From the NCBI GenBank assembly GCA_026018925.1, contig JAKSZU010000323.1:124001-188000 (forward strand): a stretch of DNA of 64,000 bases. Direction: 5' to 3'. Below, piece by piece: positions 1-12,178 of this stretch (position 1 is its first letter; every line of letters starts with the position of its first letter). The position numbers were made by a program, and so were the translations under genes. The DNA is from Tupaia tana. Lineage: Eukaryota; Chordata; Mammalia; Scandentia; Tupaiidae. The notes under the pieces are model-generated. The model did not search any database. It saw nothing but the letters and a program-made list of their open reading frames with translations, and had not been told where the DNA came from.

Positions 1-2004
1 GCCCCTCTGGCCTTCTGTCTCTCTCTCTATGTCTCTGAGTTCTCTGTCTCTCTCTGCTCCTGTCTCCCTTTTTTTTGGTAATTTTTTCTTTTTACGATTT
101 TTTAAAACTTAGAGTTTCTCTCTGGCTCTCAGCTCCATCTTTTGTTTTGTTAATAATCCCTTCTGCTCCTTTCTCCCACGCAGGAGAGTAGAGACATTCT
201 CTGAGAAGATTCCTCATGGAAACTGGGAACTAGATATTTCAGGGCACAGGAAAAATGAAGATTTTCTACTCATAATTCAGCCTCCAGCAAGCAAAGCTAG
301 TGTGGCAGGAGAGTTGAGCCATTCTCTGAGAAGATTCCTCATGGAAACTGGGAACTAGATATTTCAGGGCACAGGAGAAATAAAGATTTTCTACTCATAA
401 TTGAGCCTCCAACAAGCTAAGCTAGGGTGGTAGGGAGCCCCTCTGGCCTTCTATCTCTGTCTCTGTGCCTCTGAGGTCTCTGTCTCTCTCTGCTCCTGTC
501 TCCTCATATTTTTTTTGGTAATTGTTCCTTTTTACGATTTTTTTAAAGGTAGAGTTTCTCTCTGGCTCTCAGCTCCTTCTTTTGTTTTGTTAATAATCCC
601 TTCTGCTCCTTTCTCCCAGGCAGGAGAGTTGAGCCATTCTCTGAGAAGATTCCTCATGGAAAATGGGAACTAGATATTTCAGGGCACAGGAAAAATGAAG
701 ATTTTCTACTCATAATTCAGCCTCCAGCAAGCAAAGCTAGTGTGGCAGGAGATTTGAGCCATTCTCTGAGAAGTTTCCTCATGGAAACTGGGAACTAGAT
801 ATTTCAGGGCACGGGAGAAATGAAGATTTTCTACTCATAATTCAGCCTCCAGCAAGCAAAGCTTGTGTGGCAAGAGAGTTGAGCCATTCTCTGAGAAGTT
901 ATATCATGGAAACTGGGAACTAGATATTTCAGGGCACGGGAGAAACGAAGATTTTCTACTCATAATTCAGCCTCCAGCAAGCAAAGCTAGTGTGGTAGGT
1001 AGTCCCTCTGGCCTTCTATCTCTCTCTCTATGCCTCTGAGGTCTCTGTCTCTCTCTTCTCCCGTCTCCTCATGTTTTTTTTTTTGGTAATTTTTTCTTTT
1101 TACGGTTTTTTTAAAGGTAGAGTTTTTCTATGGCTCTCAGCTCCATCTTTTGTTTTGTTAATAATCCCTTCTGCACCTTTCTCCCAGGCAGGAGAGTTGA
1201 GCCATTCTCTGAGAAGATTCCTCATGAAAACTGGGAACTAGATATTTCAGGGCACAGGAGAAATGAAGATTTTCTACTCATAATTCAGCCTCCAGCAAGC
1301 AAAGCTAGTGTGGCAGGAGAGTTGAGCCATTCTCTGAGAAGATTCCACATGGATACTGGGAACTAGATATTTCAGGGCACGGGAGAAATGAGGATTTTTC
1401 TACTCATAATTCAGCTTCCAGCAAGCAAAGCTAGTGTGGTAGGGTGTCCCTCTGGCCTTCTATCTCTGTCTCTGTGCCTCTGAGTTCTCTGTCTCTCTCT
1501 GCTCCTGTCTACTCATTTTTCTTTTTGATAATTTTTCCTTTTTACGATTTTTTTAAAGGTAGAGTTTCTCTCTGTCTCTCAGCTCCATCTTTTGTTTTGT
1601 TAATAATCCCTTCTGCTCCTTACTCCCAGGCAGGAGAGTTGAGCCATTCTCTGAGAAGATTCCTCATGGAAACTGGGAACTAGATATTTCAGGGCACAGG
1701 AAAAATGAAGATTTTCTACTCATAATTCAGCCTCCAGCAAGCAAAGCTAGTGTGGCAGGAGATTTGAGCCATTCTCTGAGAAGTTTCCTCATAGAAACTG
1801 GGAACTAGATATTTCAGGGCACAGGATAAATCAAGATTTTCTGCTCATAATTCAGCCTCCAGCAAGCAAAGCTAGTGTGGCAGGAGAGTTGAGTCATTCT
1901 CTGAGAAGTAATCTCATGGAAACTGGGAACTAGTTATTTCACGGCACGGGAGAAATGAAGAATTTCTACTCATAATTCAGCCTCCAGCAAGCAAAGCTAG
2001 TGTG
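1..2004 (+). repeat. 2,011-bp higher-order repeat, copy 1 (left end cut by window)
   Basis: The I starts are before position 1, then 430, 995 and 1439, followed by 2, 3, 2 and 3 M units. The first I (visible part 1-179) ends CCCAC, not CCCAG. The third I (995-1187, 193 bp) has a longer T tract, TACGG for TACGA and a TTTTTCTATGG variant. M at 870-994 carries the rare TTATATCATGG variant. The fourth M set follows an I beginning GTAGGGTGTCCC. The same order repeats at an offset of exactly 2,011 bases. Confidence 0.93.
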
Positions 2005-3693
2005 GTAGGGAGCCCCTCTGGCCTTCTGTCTCTCTCTCTATGTCTCTGAGTTCTCTGTCTCTCTCTGCTCCTGTCTCCCTTTTTTTTGGTAATTTTTTCT
2101 TTTTACGATTTTTTAAAACTTAGAGTTTCTCTCTGGCTCTCAGCTCCATCTTTTGTTTTGTTAATAATCCCTTCTGCTCCTTTCTCCCACGCAGGAGAGT
2201 AGAGACATTCTCTGAGAAGATTCCTCATGGAAACTGGGAACTAGATATTTCAGGGCACAGGAAAAATGAAGATTTTCTACTCATAATTCAGCCTCCAGCA
2301 AGCAAAGCTAGTGTGGCAGGAGAGTTGAGCCATTCTCTGAGAAGATTCCTCATGGAAACTGGGAACTAGATATTTCAGGGCACAGGAGAAATAAAGATTT
2401 TCTACTCATAATTGAGCCTCCAACAAGCTAAGCTAGGGTGGTAGGGAGCCCCTCTGGCCTTCTATCTCTGTCTCTGTGCCTCTGAGGTCTCTGTCTCTCT
2501 CTGCTCCTGTCTCCTCATATTTTTTTTGGTAATTGTTCCTTTTTACGATTTTTTTAAAGGTAGAGTTTCTCTCTGGCTCTCAGCTCCTTCTTTTGTTTTG
2601 TTAATAATCCCTTCTGCTCCTTTCTCCCAGTCAGGAGAGTTGAGCCATTCTCTGAGAAGATTCCTCATGGAAAATGGGAACTAGATATTTCAGGGCACAG
2701 GAAAAATGAAGATTTTCTACTCATAATTCAGCCTCCAGCAAGCAAAGCTAGTGTGGCAGGAGATTTGAGCCATTCTCTGAGAAGTTTCCTCATGGAAACT
2801 GGGAACTAGATATTTCAGGGCACGGGAGAAATGAAGATTTTCTACTCATAATTCAGCCTCCAGCAAGCAAAGCTTGTGTGGCAAGAGAGTTGAGCCATTC
2901 TCTGAGAAGTTATATCATGGAAACTGGGAACTAGATATTTCAGGGCACGGGAGAAACGAAGATTTTCTACTCATAATTCAGCCTCCAGCAAGCAAAGCTA
3001 GTGTGGTAGGTAGTCCCTCTGGCCTTCTATCTCTCTCTCTATGCCTCTGAGGTCTCTGTCTCTCTCTTCTCCCGTCTCCTCATGTTTTATTTTTTGGTAA
3101 TTTTTTCTTTTTACGGTTTTTTTAAAGGTAGAGTTTTTCTATGGCTCTCAGCTCCATCTTTTGTTTTGTTAATAATCCCTTCTGCACCTTTCTCCCAGGC
3201 AGGAGAGTTGAGCCATTCTCTGAGAAGATTCCTCATGAAAACTGGGAACTAGATATTTCAGGGCACAGGAGAAATGAAGATTTTCTACTCATAATTCAGC
3301 CTCCAGCAAGCAAAGCTAGTGTGGCAGGAGAGTTGAGCCATTCTCTGAGAAGATTCCACATGGATACTGGGAACTAGATATTTCAGGGCACGGGAGAAAT
3401 GAGGATTTTTCTACTCATAATTCAGCTTCCAGCAAGCAAAGCTAGTGTGGGAGGTTGTCCCTCTGGCCTTCTATCTCTGTCTCTGTGCCTCTGAGTTCTC
3501 TGTCTCCCTCTGCTCCTGTCTACTCATTTTTCTTTTTGATAATTTTTCCTTTTTACGATTTTTTTAAAGGTAGAGTTTCTCTCTGGCTCTCAGCTCCATC
3601 TTTTGTTTTGTTAATAATCCCTTCTGCTTCTTACTCCCAGGCAGGAGAGTTGAGCCATTCTCTGAGAAGATTCCTCATGGAAACTGGGAACTA
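2005..3693 (+). repeat. 2,011-bp higher-order repeat, copy 2 (right end lost)
   Basis: The I starts at 2005, 2441, 3006 and 3450 are the first copy's starts plus 2,011. Units of 2, 3 and 2 M follow the first three. I count about seven substitutions against copy 1 over 1.68 kb, including A within the T tract near 3090, GGAGGTTG for GTAGGGTG at 3450, and CTTCTT for CTCCTT near 3627. Identity stops at about 3693, inside the first M after the I at 3450. The remaining three-monomer tail there belongs to other subfamilies, so this copy was recombined away within a monomer. Confidence 0.92.
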
Positions 3694-4767
3694 GGTATTT
3701 CAGGGCACAGGAGAAATGAAGTTTTCTACTCATAATTCAGCCTACAGCAAGGAAAGCTAGTGTGACAGGAGAGTTGAGCCATTCTCTGAGAAGACTCCTC
3801 ATGGAAACTGGGAACTAGATATTTCAGGGCACGGGAGAAATGAAGATTTTCTTCTCATAATTCAGCCTCCAGCAAGCAAATCTAGTGTGGCAGGAGAGTT
3901 GAGCCATTCTCTGTGAAGATTCTTCATGGAAACTGGAAACTAGATATTTCAGGGCACGGGAGAAATGAAGATTTTCTACTCATAATTCAGCCTCCAGGAA
4001 GCAAAGCTAGTGTGGTAGGGAGCCCCTCTGGCCTTCTATCTCTGTCTCTGTGCCTCTGAGGTCTCTGCCTCTCTCTGCTCCTGTCTCCTCATTTTTTTTT
4101 CGTAATTTTTCCTTTTTATGACTTTTTTAAAGGTAGGGTTTCTCTCTGGCTCTCAGCTGCATCGTTTGTTTTGTAAATAATCCCTTCGGCTCCTTTCTCC
4201 CAGGCAGGAGAGTTGAGCCATTTTCTGAGAAGATACCTCATGGAAACTGGGAACTAGATATTTCAGGGCACGGGAGAAATGAAGATTTTCTACTCGTAAC
4301 TCAGCCTCCAGCAAGCTAAGCTAGTGTGGTAGGGAGCCGCTGGGGCCTTCTATCTCTGTCTCTGTGCCTCTCAGGTCTCTGTATCTATCTGCTCCTGTCT
4401 CCTCATTTTTTTTTGGTAATTTTTCCTTTTTACGATTTTTTTAAAGGTAGAATTTCTCTCTGGCTCTCAGCTCCATCTTTTGTTTTGTTAATAATTCCTT
4501 CTGCTCCTTTCTCCCAGGCAGGAGAGTTGAGCCATTCTCTGAGAAGATTCCTCATGGAAACTGGGAACTAGATATTTCAGGGCACAGGAAATATGAATAT
4601 TTTCTACTCATAATTCGGCCTCCAGCAAGCAAAGCTAGTGTGGCAGGAGAGTTGAGCCATTCTCTGAGAAGATTCCTCATGGAAACTGGGAACTAGATAT
4701 ATGAGGGCACAGGAGAAATGAAGATTTTCTACTCATAATTCAGCCTCCAGCAAGCTAAGCTAGGGTG
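3694..4767 (+). repeat. Array segment linking the 2,011-bp repeat to block D
   Basis: This stretch holds the rest of three M units, then I at 4015 (one M) and I at 4329 (two M). The I at 4015 is of the TATGAC subfamily, with TATGACTTTTTT and AGGTAGGG replacing TACGATTTTTTT and AGGTAGAG, and GTAAATAAT replacing GTTAATAAT. One M (3641-3764) is 124 bp because of a single-base loss. Nothing here is non-repetitive. Confidence 0.9.
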
Positions 4768-6836
4768 GTAGGGAGCCCCTCTGGCCTTCTATCTCTGTCT
4801 CTGTGCCTCTGAGGTCTCTGTCTCTCTCTGCTACTGTCTCCTCATTTTTTATTTGGTAATTTTTCCTTTTTACGATTTTTTTAAAGGTAGAGTTTCTCTC
4901 TGGCTCTCTGTTCCATCTTTTGTTTTGTTAATAATACCTTCTGCTCCTTTCTCACAGTCAGGAGAGTTGAGACATTCTCTGAGAAGATTCCTCATGGAAA
5001 CTGGGAACTAGATATTTCAGGACACAGGAGAAATGAAGATTTTGGACTCATAATTCTGCGTACAGCAAGCAAAGCTAGTGTGGCTGGAGAGTTGAGCCAT
5101 TCTCTGAGAAGTTTCCTCATGGAAACTGGAACTAGATATTTTAGGGCCCGGGGAAATGAAGATTTTCTACTCATAATTCAGCCTCCAGCAAGCTAAGCTA
5201 GGGTGGTAGGGAGCCCCTCTGGCCTTCTATCCCTGTCTCTGGGCCTCTGAGGTCTCTGTCTCTCTCTGCTCCAGTCTCCTCATTTGTTTTTGGTAATTTT
5301 TCCTTTTTATGACTTTTTTTAAGGTAGGGTTTCTCTCTGGCTCTCAGCTCCATCTTTTGTTTTGTAAATAATCCCTTCTGCTCCTTTCTCCCAGGCAGGA
5401 GAGTTGAGCCATTCTCTGAGAAGATTCCTCATGGAAACTGGGAAGTAGGTATTTCAGGGCACAGGAGAAATGAAGATTTTCTACTCATAATTCAGCCTAC
5501 AGCAAGCAAAGCTAGTGTGGTAGGGAGCCCCTCTGGCCTTCTGTCTCTGTCTCTGTGCCTCTGAGGTCTCTGTCTCTCTCTGCTCCTGTCTCCTCATTTT
5601 TTTTGGTAATTTTTCCTTTTTACGATTTTTGTAAAGATAGAGTTTCTCTCTATCTCTCAGCTCCATCTTTTGTTTTGTTAATAATCCCTTCTGCTCCTTT
5701 CTCCCAGGCAGGATATTTGAGCTATTCTCTGAGAAGATTCCTCATGGAAACTGGGAATTAGATATTTCAGGGCAAGGAAAAATGAAGATTATCTACTCAT
5801 AATTCAGCCTCCAGCAAGCAAAGCTAGTGTGGCAGGAGAGTTGAGCCATTCTCTGAGAAGATTCCTCATGGAAACTGGGAACTTGATATTTCAGGGCACA
5901 GGAAAAATGAAGATTTTCTACTCATAATTCAGCCTCCAGCAAGCAAAGCTAGTGTGACAGGAGAGTTGAGCCATTCTCTGAGAAGATTCCTCATGGAAAC
6001 TGGGAACTAGAAATTTCAGGACACGGGAGAAATGTAGATTTTCTACTCATTATTCAGCCTCCAGGAAGCAAAGCTAGTGTGGTAGGGAGCCCCTCTGGCC
6101 TTCTATCTCAGTCTCTGTGCTTCTGAGGTCTCTGTCTCTCTCTGCTCCAGTCTCCTCATTTTTTTTGGTATGTTTTCTTTTTATGACATTTTTAAAGGTA
6201 GGGTTTCTCTCTGGATCTCAGCTCCATCTTTTGTTTTGTAAATAATCCCTTCTGCTCCTTTATCCCAGGGAGGAGAGTTGAGCCATTCTATGAAAAGATT
6301 CCTCATGGAACCTGGGAAGTAGATATTTCAGGGCACAGGAGAAATGAAGTTTTTCTACTCATAATTGAGCCTCCAGCAACAAAAGCTAGTGTGGTAGGTA
6401 GCCTCTCTGGCCTTCTATCTCTGTCTCTGCGCCTCTGAGGTCTCTGTCTCTCTCTGCTCCTGTCTCCTCATTTTTTGTTTTTTGGTAATTTTTCCTTTTT
6501 ACGATTTTTTTAAAGGTAGAGTTTCTCTCTGGCTCTCAGCTCAATCTTTTGTTTTGTTAATAATCCCTTCTGCAACTTTCTCCCAGGCAGGAGAGTTGTG
6601 CCATTCTCTGAGAAGATTCCTCATGGAAACTGGGAAGTAGATATTTCAGGGCACAGGAGAAATGAAGATTTTCTACTCATAATTCAGCCTCCAGCAAGCA
6701 AAGCTAGTGTGGCAGGAGAGTTGAGCCATTCTCTGAGAAGATTCCTCATGGAAACTGGGAACAAGATATTTCAGGGCACAGGAGAAATGAAGATTTTCTA
6801 CTCATAATTCAGCCTCCAGCAAGCAAAGCTAGTGTG
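4768..6836 (+). repeat. Block D, longer copy
   Basis: The I starts are 4768, 5206, 5520, 6082 and 6394, with 2, 1, 3, 1 and 2 M units. Marker variants include CTCACAGTCAGG at the first I end, TTTTGGACTCATAATTCTGCG near 5040, CTATCCCTGTCTCTGGGCC near 5228, GAATTAGAT plus GGCAAGGAAAAATG near 5755-5785, CTAGAAATTTC near 6007 and CCAGCAACAAAAGC near 6375. These markers recur in the same order at 8473-10105, where 436 bases (about one 314-bp module and one 124-bp monomer) are absent. Confidence 0.9.
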
Positions 6837-8472
6837 GTAGGGAGCCCCTCTGGCCTTCTATCTCTGCCTCTGTGCCTCTGAGGTCTCTGTCTATCTCTGC
6901 TCCTGTCTCCTCATTTTTTTTTTTGGTAATTTTTCCTTTTTACGATTTTTGTAAAGGTAGAGTTTCTCTCTGGCTCTCAGCTCCATCTTTTGTTTTGTTA
7001 ATAATCCCTTCTGCTCCTTTCTCCCAGGCAGGAGATTTGAGGCATTCTCTGAGAAGATTCCTCATGGAAACTGGGAACGAGATATTTCTGGTCACAGGAG
7101 AAATGAAGATTTTCTACTCATAATTCAGCATCCAGCAAGCAAAGGTAGTGTGGCAGGAGAATTGAGCCATTCTCTGAGAAGATTCCTCATGGAAACTGGG
7201 AACTAGATATTTCAGGGCACAGGAGAAATGAAGATTTTCTACTCATAATTCAGCCTCCAACAAGCAAAGCTAGTGTGGTAGGGCGCCCCTCTGGCCTTCT
7301 ATCTCTGTCTCTGTGCCTCTGAGGTCTCTGTCTCTCCTGCTCCAGTCTCCTCAATTTTTTTTGGTAAGTTTTCCTTTTTATGACTTTTTTAAAGGTAGGG
7401 TTTCTCTCTGGATCTCAGCTCCATCTTTTGTTTTGTAAATAATCCTTTCTGCTCCTTTCTCCCAGGCAGGCGAGTTGAGCCATTCTCTGAGAAGATTCCT
7501 CTTGGAAACTGGGAAGTAGATATTTCAGGGCACAGGAGAAATGAAGATTTTCTACTCATAATTCAGCCTACAGCAAGCAAAGCTAGTGTGGTAAGGAGCC
7601 CCTCTGGCCTTCTATCTCTGTCCCTGTGCCTCTGAGGTCTCTGTCTCTCTCTGCTCCTGTCTCCAAATTTTTTTTTTGGTAATTTTTCCTTTGTACGATT
7701 TTTTTAAAGGTATAGTTTCTCTCTGGCTCTCAGCTCCATCTTTTGTTTTGTTAATAATCCCTTCTGCTCCTTTCTACCAGGCAGGAGAGTTGAGCCATTC
7801 TCTGAGAAGATTCCTCATGGAAACTGGGAACTACATATTTCAGGGCACAGGAGAAATGAAGATTTTCTACTCATAATTCAGCCTCCAGCAAGCAAAGCTA
7901 GTGTGGCTGGAGAGTTGAGCCATTCTCTGAGAAGATTCCTCATGGAAACTGGGAACTAGATATTTCAGGGCACGGGAGAAATGAAGATTTTCTACTCATA
8001 ATTCAGCCTCCAGCAAGCAAAGCTTGTGTGGCAAGAGAGTTGAGCCATTCTGTGAGAAGTTATATCATGGAAACTGGGAACTAGATATTTCAGGGCACGG
8101 GAGAAACGAAGATTTTCTACTCATAATTCAGCCTCCAGCAAGCAAAGCTAGTGTGGTACGGAGTCCCTCTGGCCTTCAATCTCTCTCTCTATGCCTCTGA
8201 GGTCTCTGTCTCTCTCTGCTCCTGTCTCATCATGTTTTTTTTTTGGTAATTTTTTCTTTTTACGGTTATTTTAAAGGTAGAGTTTTTCTATGGCTCTCAG
8301 CTCCATCTTTTGTTTTGTTAATAATCCCTTCTGCACCTTTCTCCCAGGCAGGAGAGTTGAGCCATTCTCTGAGAAGATTCCTCATGGAAACTGGGAACTA
8401 GATATTTCAGTGCACAGGAGAAATGAAGATTTTCTACTCATAATTCAGCCTCCAGCAAGCTAAGCTAGGGTG
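6837..8472 (+). repeat. Array segment between the two D blocks
   Basis: The I starts are 6837, 7278, 7591 and 8156, with 2, 1, 3 and 1 M units. The I at 7278 is of the TATGAC type. From about 7906 to 8350 the sequence returns to the 2,011-bp repeat: M copies with GCTTGTGTGGCAAGAG and TTATATCATGG, then an I with TACGG and TTTTTCTATGG, matching 745-1190. This is a third, partial copy of that repeat, joined here to a different downstream monomer. Confidence 0.88.
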
Positions 8473-10105
8473 GTAGGGAGCCCCTCTGGCCTTCTATCTC
8501 TGTCTCTGTGCCTCTGAGGTCTCTGTCTCTCTCTGCTCCTGTCTCCTCATTTTTTTTTTGGTAATTTTTCCTTTTTACGATTTTTTTAAAGGTAGAGTTT
8601 CTCTCTGGCTCTCTGCTCCATCTTTTGTTTTGTTAATAATACCTTCTGCTCCTTTCTCACAGTCAGGAGAGTTGAGCCATTCTCTGAGAAGATTCCTCAT
8701 GGAAACTGGGAACTTGATATTTCAGGACACAAGAGAAATGAAGATTTTGGACTCATAATTCTGCGTACAGCAAGCAAAGCTAGTGTGGCTGGAGAGTTGA
8801 GCCATTCTCTGAGAAGTTTCCTCATGGAAACTGGAACTAGATATTTTAGGGCACGGTTGAAATGAGGATTTTCTACTCATAATTCAGCCTCCAGCAAGCA
8901 AAGCTAGTGTGGTAGGGAGCGCCTCTGGCCTTCTATCCCTGTCTCTGGGCCTCTGAGGTCTCTGTATCTCTCTGCTCCAGTCTCCTCATTTGTTTTAGGT
9001 AATTTTTCCTTTTTATGACTTTTTTAAAGGTAGGGTTTCTCTCTGGCTCTCAGCTCCATCTTTTGTTTTGTTAATAATCCCTTCTGCTCCTTTCTCCCAG
9101 GCAGTAGATTTGAGCTATTCTCTGAGAAGATTCCTCATGGAAACTGGGAATTAGATATTTCAGGGCAAGGAAAAATGAAGATTATCTACTCATAATTCAG
9201 CCTCCAGCAAGCAAAGCTAGTGTGACAGGAGAGTTGAGCCATTCTCTGAGAAGATTCCTCATGGAAACTGGGAACTAGAAATTTCAGGACACGGGAGAAA
9301 TGTAGATTTTCTACTCATAATTCAGCCTCCAGCAAGCAAAGCTAGTGTGGTAGGGAGCCCCTCTGGCCTTCTATCTCAGTCTCTGTGCTTCTGAGGTCTC
9401 TGTCTCTCTCTTTTCCAGTCTCCTCATTTTTTATGGTAAGTTTTCCTTTTTATGACTTTTTTAAAGGTAGGGTTTCTCTCTGGATCTCAGCTCCATCTTT
9501 TGTTTTGTAAATAATCCCTTCTGCTCCTTTATCCCAGGCAGGAGAGTTGAGCCATTCTCTGAAAAGATTCCTCATGGAAACTGGGAAGTAGATATTTCAG
9601 GGCACAGGAGAAATGAAGATTTTCTACTCATAATTGAGCCTCCAGCAACAAAAGCTAGTGTGGTAGGTAGCCGCTCTGGCCTTCTATCTCTGTCTCTGCG
9701 CCTCTGAGGTCTCTGTCTCTCTCTGCTCCTGTCTCCTCATTTTTTGTTTTTTGGTAATTTTTCCTTTTTACGATTTTTTTAAATGTAGAGTTTCTCTCTG
9801 GCTCTCAGCTCAATCTTTTGTTTTGTTAATAATCCCTTCTGCAACTTTCTTCCAGGCAGGAGAGTTGAGCCATTCTCTGAGAAGATTCCTCATGGAAACT
9901 GGGAACTAGATATTTCAGGACACAGGAGAAATGAAGATTTTCTACTCATAATTCAGCCTCCAGCAAGCAAAGCTAGTGTGGCAGGAGAGTTGAGCCATTC
10001 TCTGAGAAGATTCCTCATGGAAACTGGGAACAAGATATTTCAGGGCACAGGAGAAATGAAGATTTTCTACTCATAATTCAGCCTCCAGCAATCAAAGCTA
10101 GTGTA
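8473..10105 (+). repeat. Block D, shorter copy with module deletions
   Basis: The I starts are 8473, 8912, 9350 and 9663. M units follow in numbers 2, 2, 1 and the first two of four. The order of diagnostic variants is that of 4768-6836. What is missing corresponds to 5395-5707 with part of the neighbouring I segments, and to the monomer 5832-5956. The deletion therefore respects the module period, as expected from misaligned exchange between repeats. Confidence 0.9.
8912..9100 (+). repeat. Chimeric I segment, crossover scar of block D
   Basis: The left part carries CTATCCCTG, CTCTGGGCC, TATGAC and AGGTAGGG, as in the I at 5206. The right part has GTTAATAAT and runs into GAATTAGAT/GGCAAGGAAAAATG monomers, as after the I at 5520. 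The switch lies in the shared stretch around CTCCATCTTTTGTTTTG. This is also the only TATGAC-type I followed by two M units; the other eleven are followed by one, which supports the hybrid reading. Confidence 0.88.
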
Positions 10106-12178
10106 GCAGGAGAGTTCAGCCATTCTCTGAGAAGATTCCTCATGGAAACTGGGAACTAGATATTTCAGGGCACAGGAGAAATGAAGATTTTCTACTCATA
10201 ATCCAGCCTCCAGCAAGCAAAGCTAGTGTGGCAGGAGAGTTGAGCCATTCTCTGAGAAGATTCCTCATGGAAACTGGGAACTAGATATTTCAGGGCACCG
10301 AAGAAATGAAGATTTTCTACTCATAATTCAGCCTCCAGCAAGCAAAGCTAGTGTGGTAGGGAGCCTCTCTGGGCTTCTATCTCTGTCCCTGTGCCTCTGA
10401 GGTCTCTGTCTCTCTCTGGTCCTCTCTCCTCATTTTTTTTTTGGTAATTTTTCCTTTTTACGATTTTTGTAAAGGTACAGTTTCTCTCTGGCTCTCAGCT
10501 CCATCTTTTGTTTTGTTAATAATCCCTTCTGCTCCTTTCTCCCAGGCAGGAGAGTTGAGCCATTCTATGAGAAGATTCCTCATGGAAACTGGGAACTAGA
10601 TATTTCAGGGCACGGGAGAAATGAAGATTTTCTACTCATAATTCAGCCTCCAACAAGCAAAGCTAGTGTAGCAGGAGAGTTGAGCCATTCTCTGAGAAGA
10701 TTCCTCATGGAAACTGGGAACTAGATATTTCAGGGCACGGGAGAAATGAAGATTTTCTACTCATAATTCAGCTTCCAGCAAGCAAAGCTAGTGTGGAAGG
10801 GAGCCCCACTGGCCTTCTATATCTGTCTCTGTGCTTGTGAGGTCTCTGTCTCTCTCTGCTCCTGTCTCCTCATTTTTCTTTTTGGTAATTTTTCCTTTTT
10901 ACGATTTTTTTAAAGGTAGAGTTTCTCTCTGGCTCTCAGCTCGATCTTTTGTTTTGCTAATAATCCCTTCTGCTCCTTTCTCCCAGGCAGGAGAGTTGAG
11001 CCATTCTCTGAGAAGGTTCCTCATGGAAACTGGGAACTAGATATTTCAGGGCACAGGAGAAATGAAGATTTTCTCCTCATAATTCAGCCTCCAACAAGCA
11101 AAGCTAGTGTAGCAGGAGAGTTTAGCCATTCTCTGAGAAGATCCCTCATGGAAACTGGGAAATAGATATTTCAGGGCACGGGAGAAATGAAGATTTTCTA
11201 CTCATAATTCAGCTTCCAGCAAGCAAAGCTAGTTTGGAAGGGAGCCTCACTGGCCTTCTATCTCTGTCTCTGTGCCTCTGATGTCTCTGTCTCTCTCTGC
11301 TCCTGTCTCCTCATATTTTTTGGTAATTATTTATTTTAAGATTTTTTTAAAAGTAGAGTTTCTCTCTGGCTCTCAGCTCCATCTTTTGTTTTGTTAATAA
11401 TCCCTTCAGCTCCTTTCTCCGAGTCAGGAGAGTGGCGCCATTCTCTGAGAAGGTTCCTCATGGAAACTGGGAACTAAATATTTCAGGGCACGGGAGAAAT
11501 GAAGATTTTCTACTCATAATTCAGCCTCCAGCAAGCAAATCAAGTGTGGTAGGGAGCCCCTCTGGCCTTCTATCTCTGTCTCTGTGCCTCTGAGGTCTCT
11601 GTCTCTCTCTTCTCCAGTCTCCTCATGGTTTTTTGGTAATTTTTCCTTTTTACGATTTTTTTAAAGGTAGAGTTTCTCTCTGGCTCTCAGCTCCATCTTT
11701 TGTTTTGTTAATAATAACTTTTGCTCCGTTCTCCCAGGCAGGAGAGTTGATCCACTCTCTGAGAAGATTCCTCATGGAAACTGGGAAATAGATATTTCAG
11801 AGCACAGGAGAAATGAAGATTTTCTACTCATAATTCAGCCTCCAGCAAGTAAAGCTAATGTGGCTGGAGAGCTGAGCCAATCTCTGAGAATATTCCTCAT
11901 GGAAACTGGGAAGTAGATATTTCAGGGCACGGGAGAAATGCAGATTTTCTACTCATAATTCAGCCTCCAGCAAGCAAAGCTAGTGTATTAGGGGGCCCCT
12001 CTGGCCTTCTATCTCTGTCTCTGTGCTTCTGAGGTCTCTGTCTCTCTCTGCTCCTGTCTCCTCATTTTTCTTTTTGGTAATTTTTCCTTTTTACGATTTT
12101 TTTAAAAGTAGAGTTTCTCTCTGGCTCTCAGCTCCATCTATTGTTTTGTTAATAATCCCTTCTGCTCCTTTCTCCCAG
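10106..12178 (+). repeat. Array segment with a four-monomer run and donor-less I copies
   Basis: The run of four M units begun at 9856 ends at 10355. I starts follow at 10356, 10796, 11237, 11549 and 11988, with 2, 2, 1, 2 and 2 M units. The I copies at 10796 and 11237 begin GAAGGG, and the one at 11988 begins TTAGGG, so all three lack the GT. The I at 11237 is of the TATTTTAAG type. The I at 10796 and its flanks recur at 19139 (offset 8,343), with the same GTGCTTGTGAGG and CTCGATC variants. Confidence 0.9.

Noticed and set aside
386..391. AATAAA polyadenylation-like hexamer in M
   Set aside because: It is a single-base variant (GAGAAATAAAG) in one monomer and its 2,011-bp copy near 2397, with no other sign of a transcript end.
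1130..1366. Frame reading through one full monomer (78 codons), present in both 2,011-bp repeat copies
   Set aside because: M is 125 bp (3n+2), so the frame cannot persist from monomer to monomer. Identity of the two copies follows from the recent duplication.
10831..11040. Recurrent reading frame of about 66-83 codons crossing from I into M and ending ...METGN, seen dozens of times on the + strand
   Set aside because: It begins at chance start codons in the pyrimidine-rich part of I, which gives the Ser/Leu-rich text. It ends at the conserved TAG of M. T-tract length changes shift its frame between copies, and no copy extends through a second module. Its recurrence comes from the repeat, not from selection on a protein.
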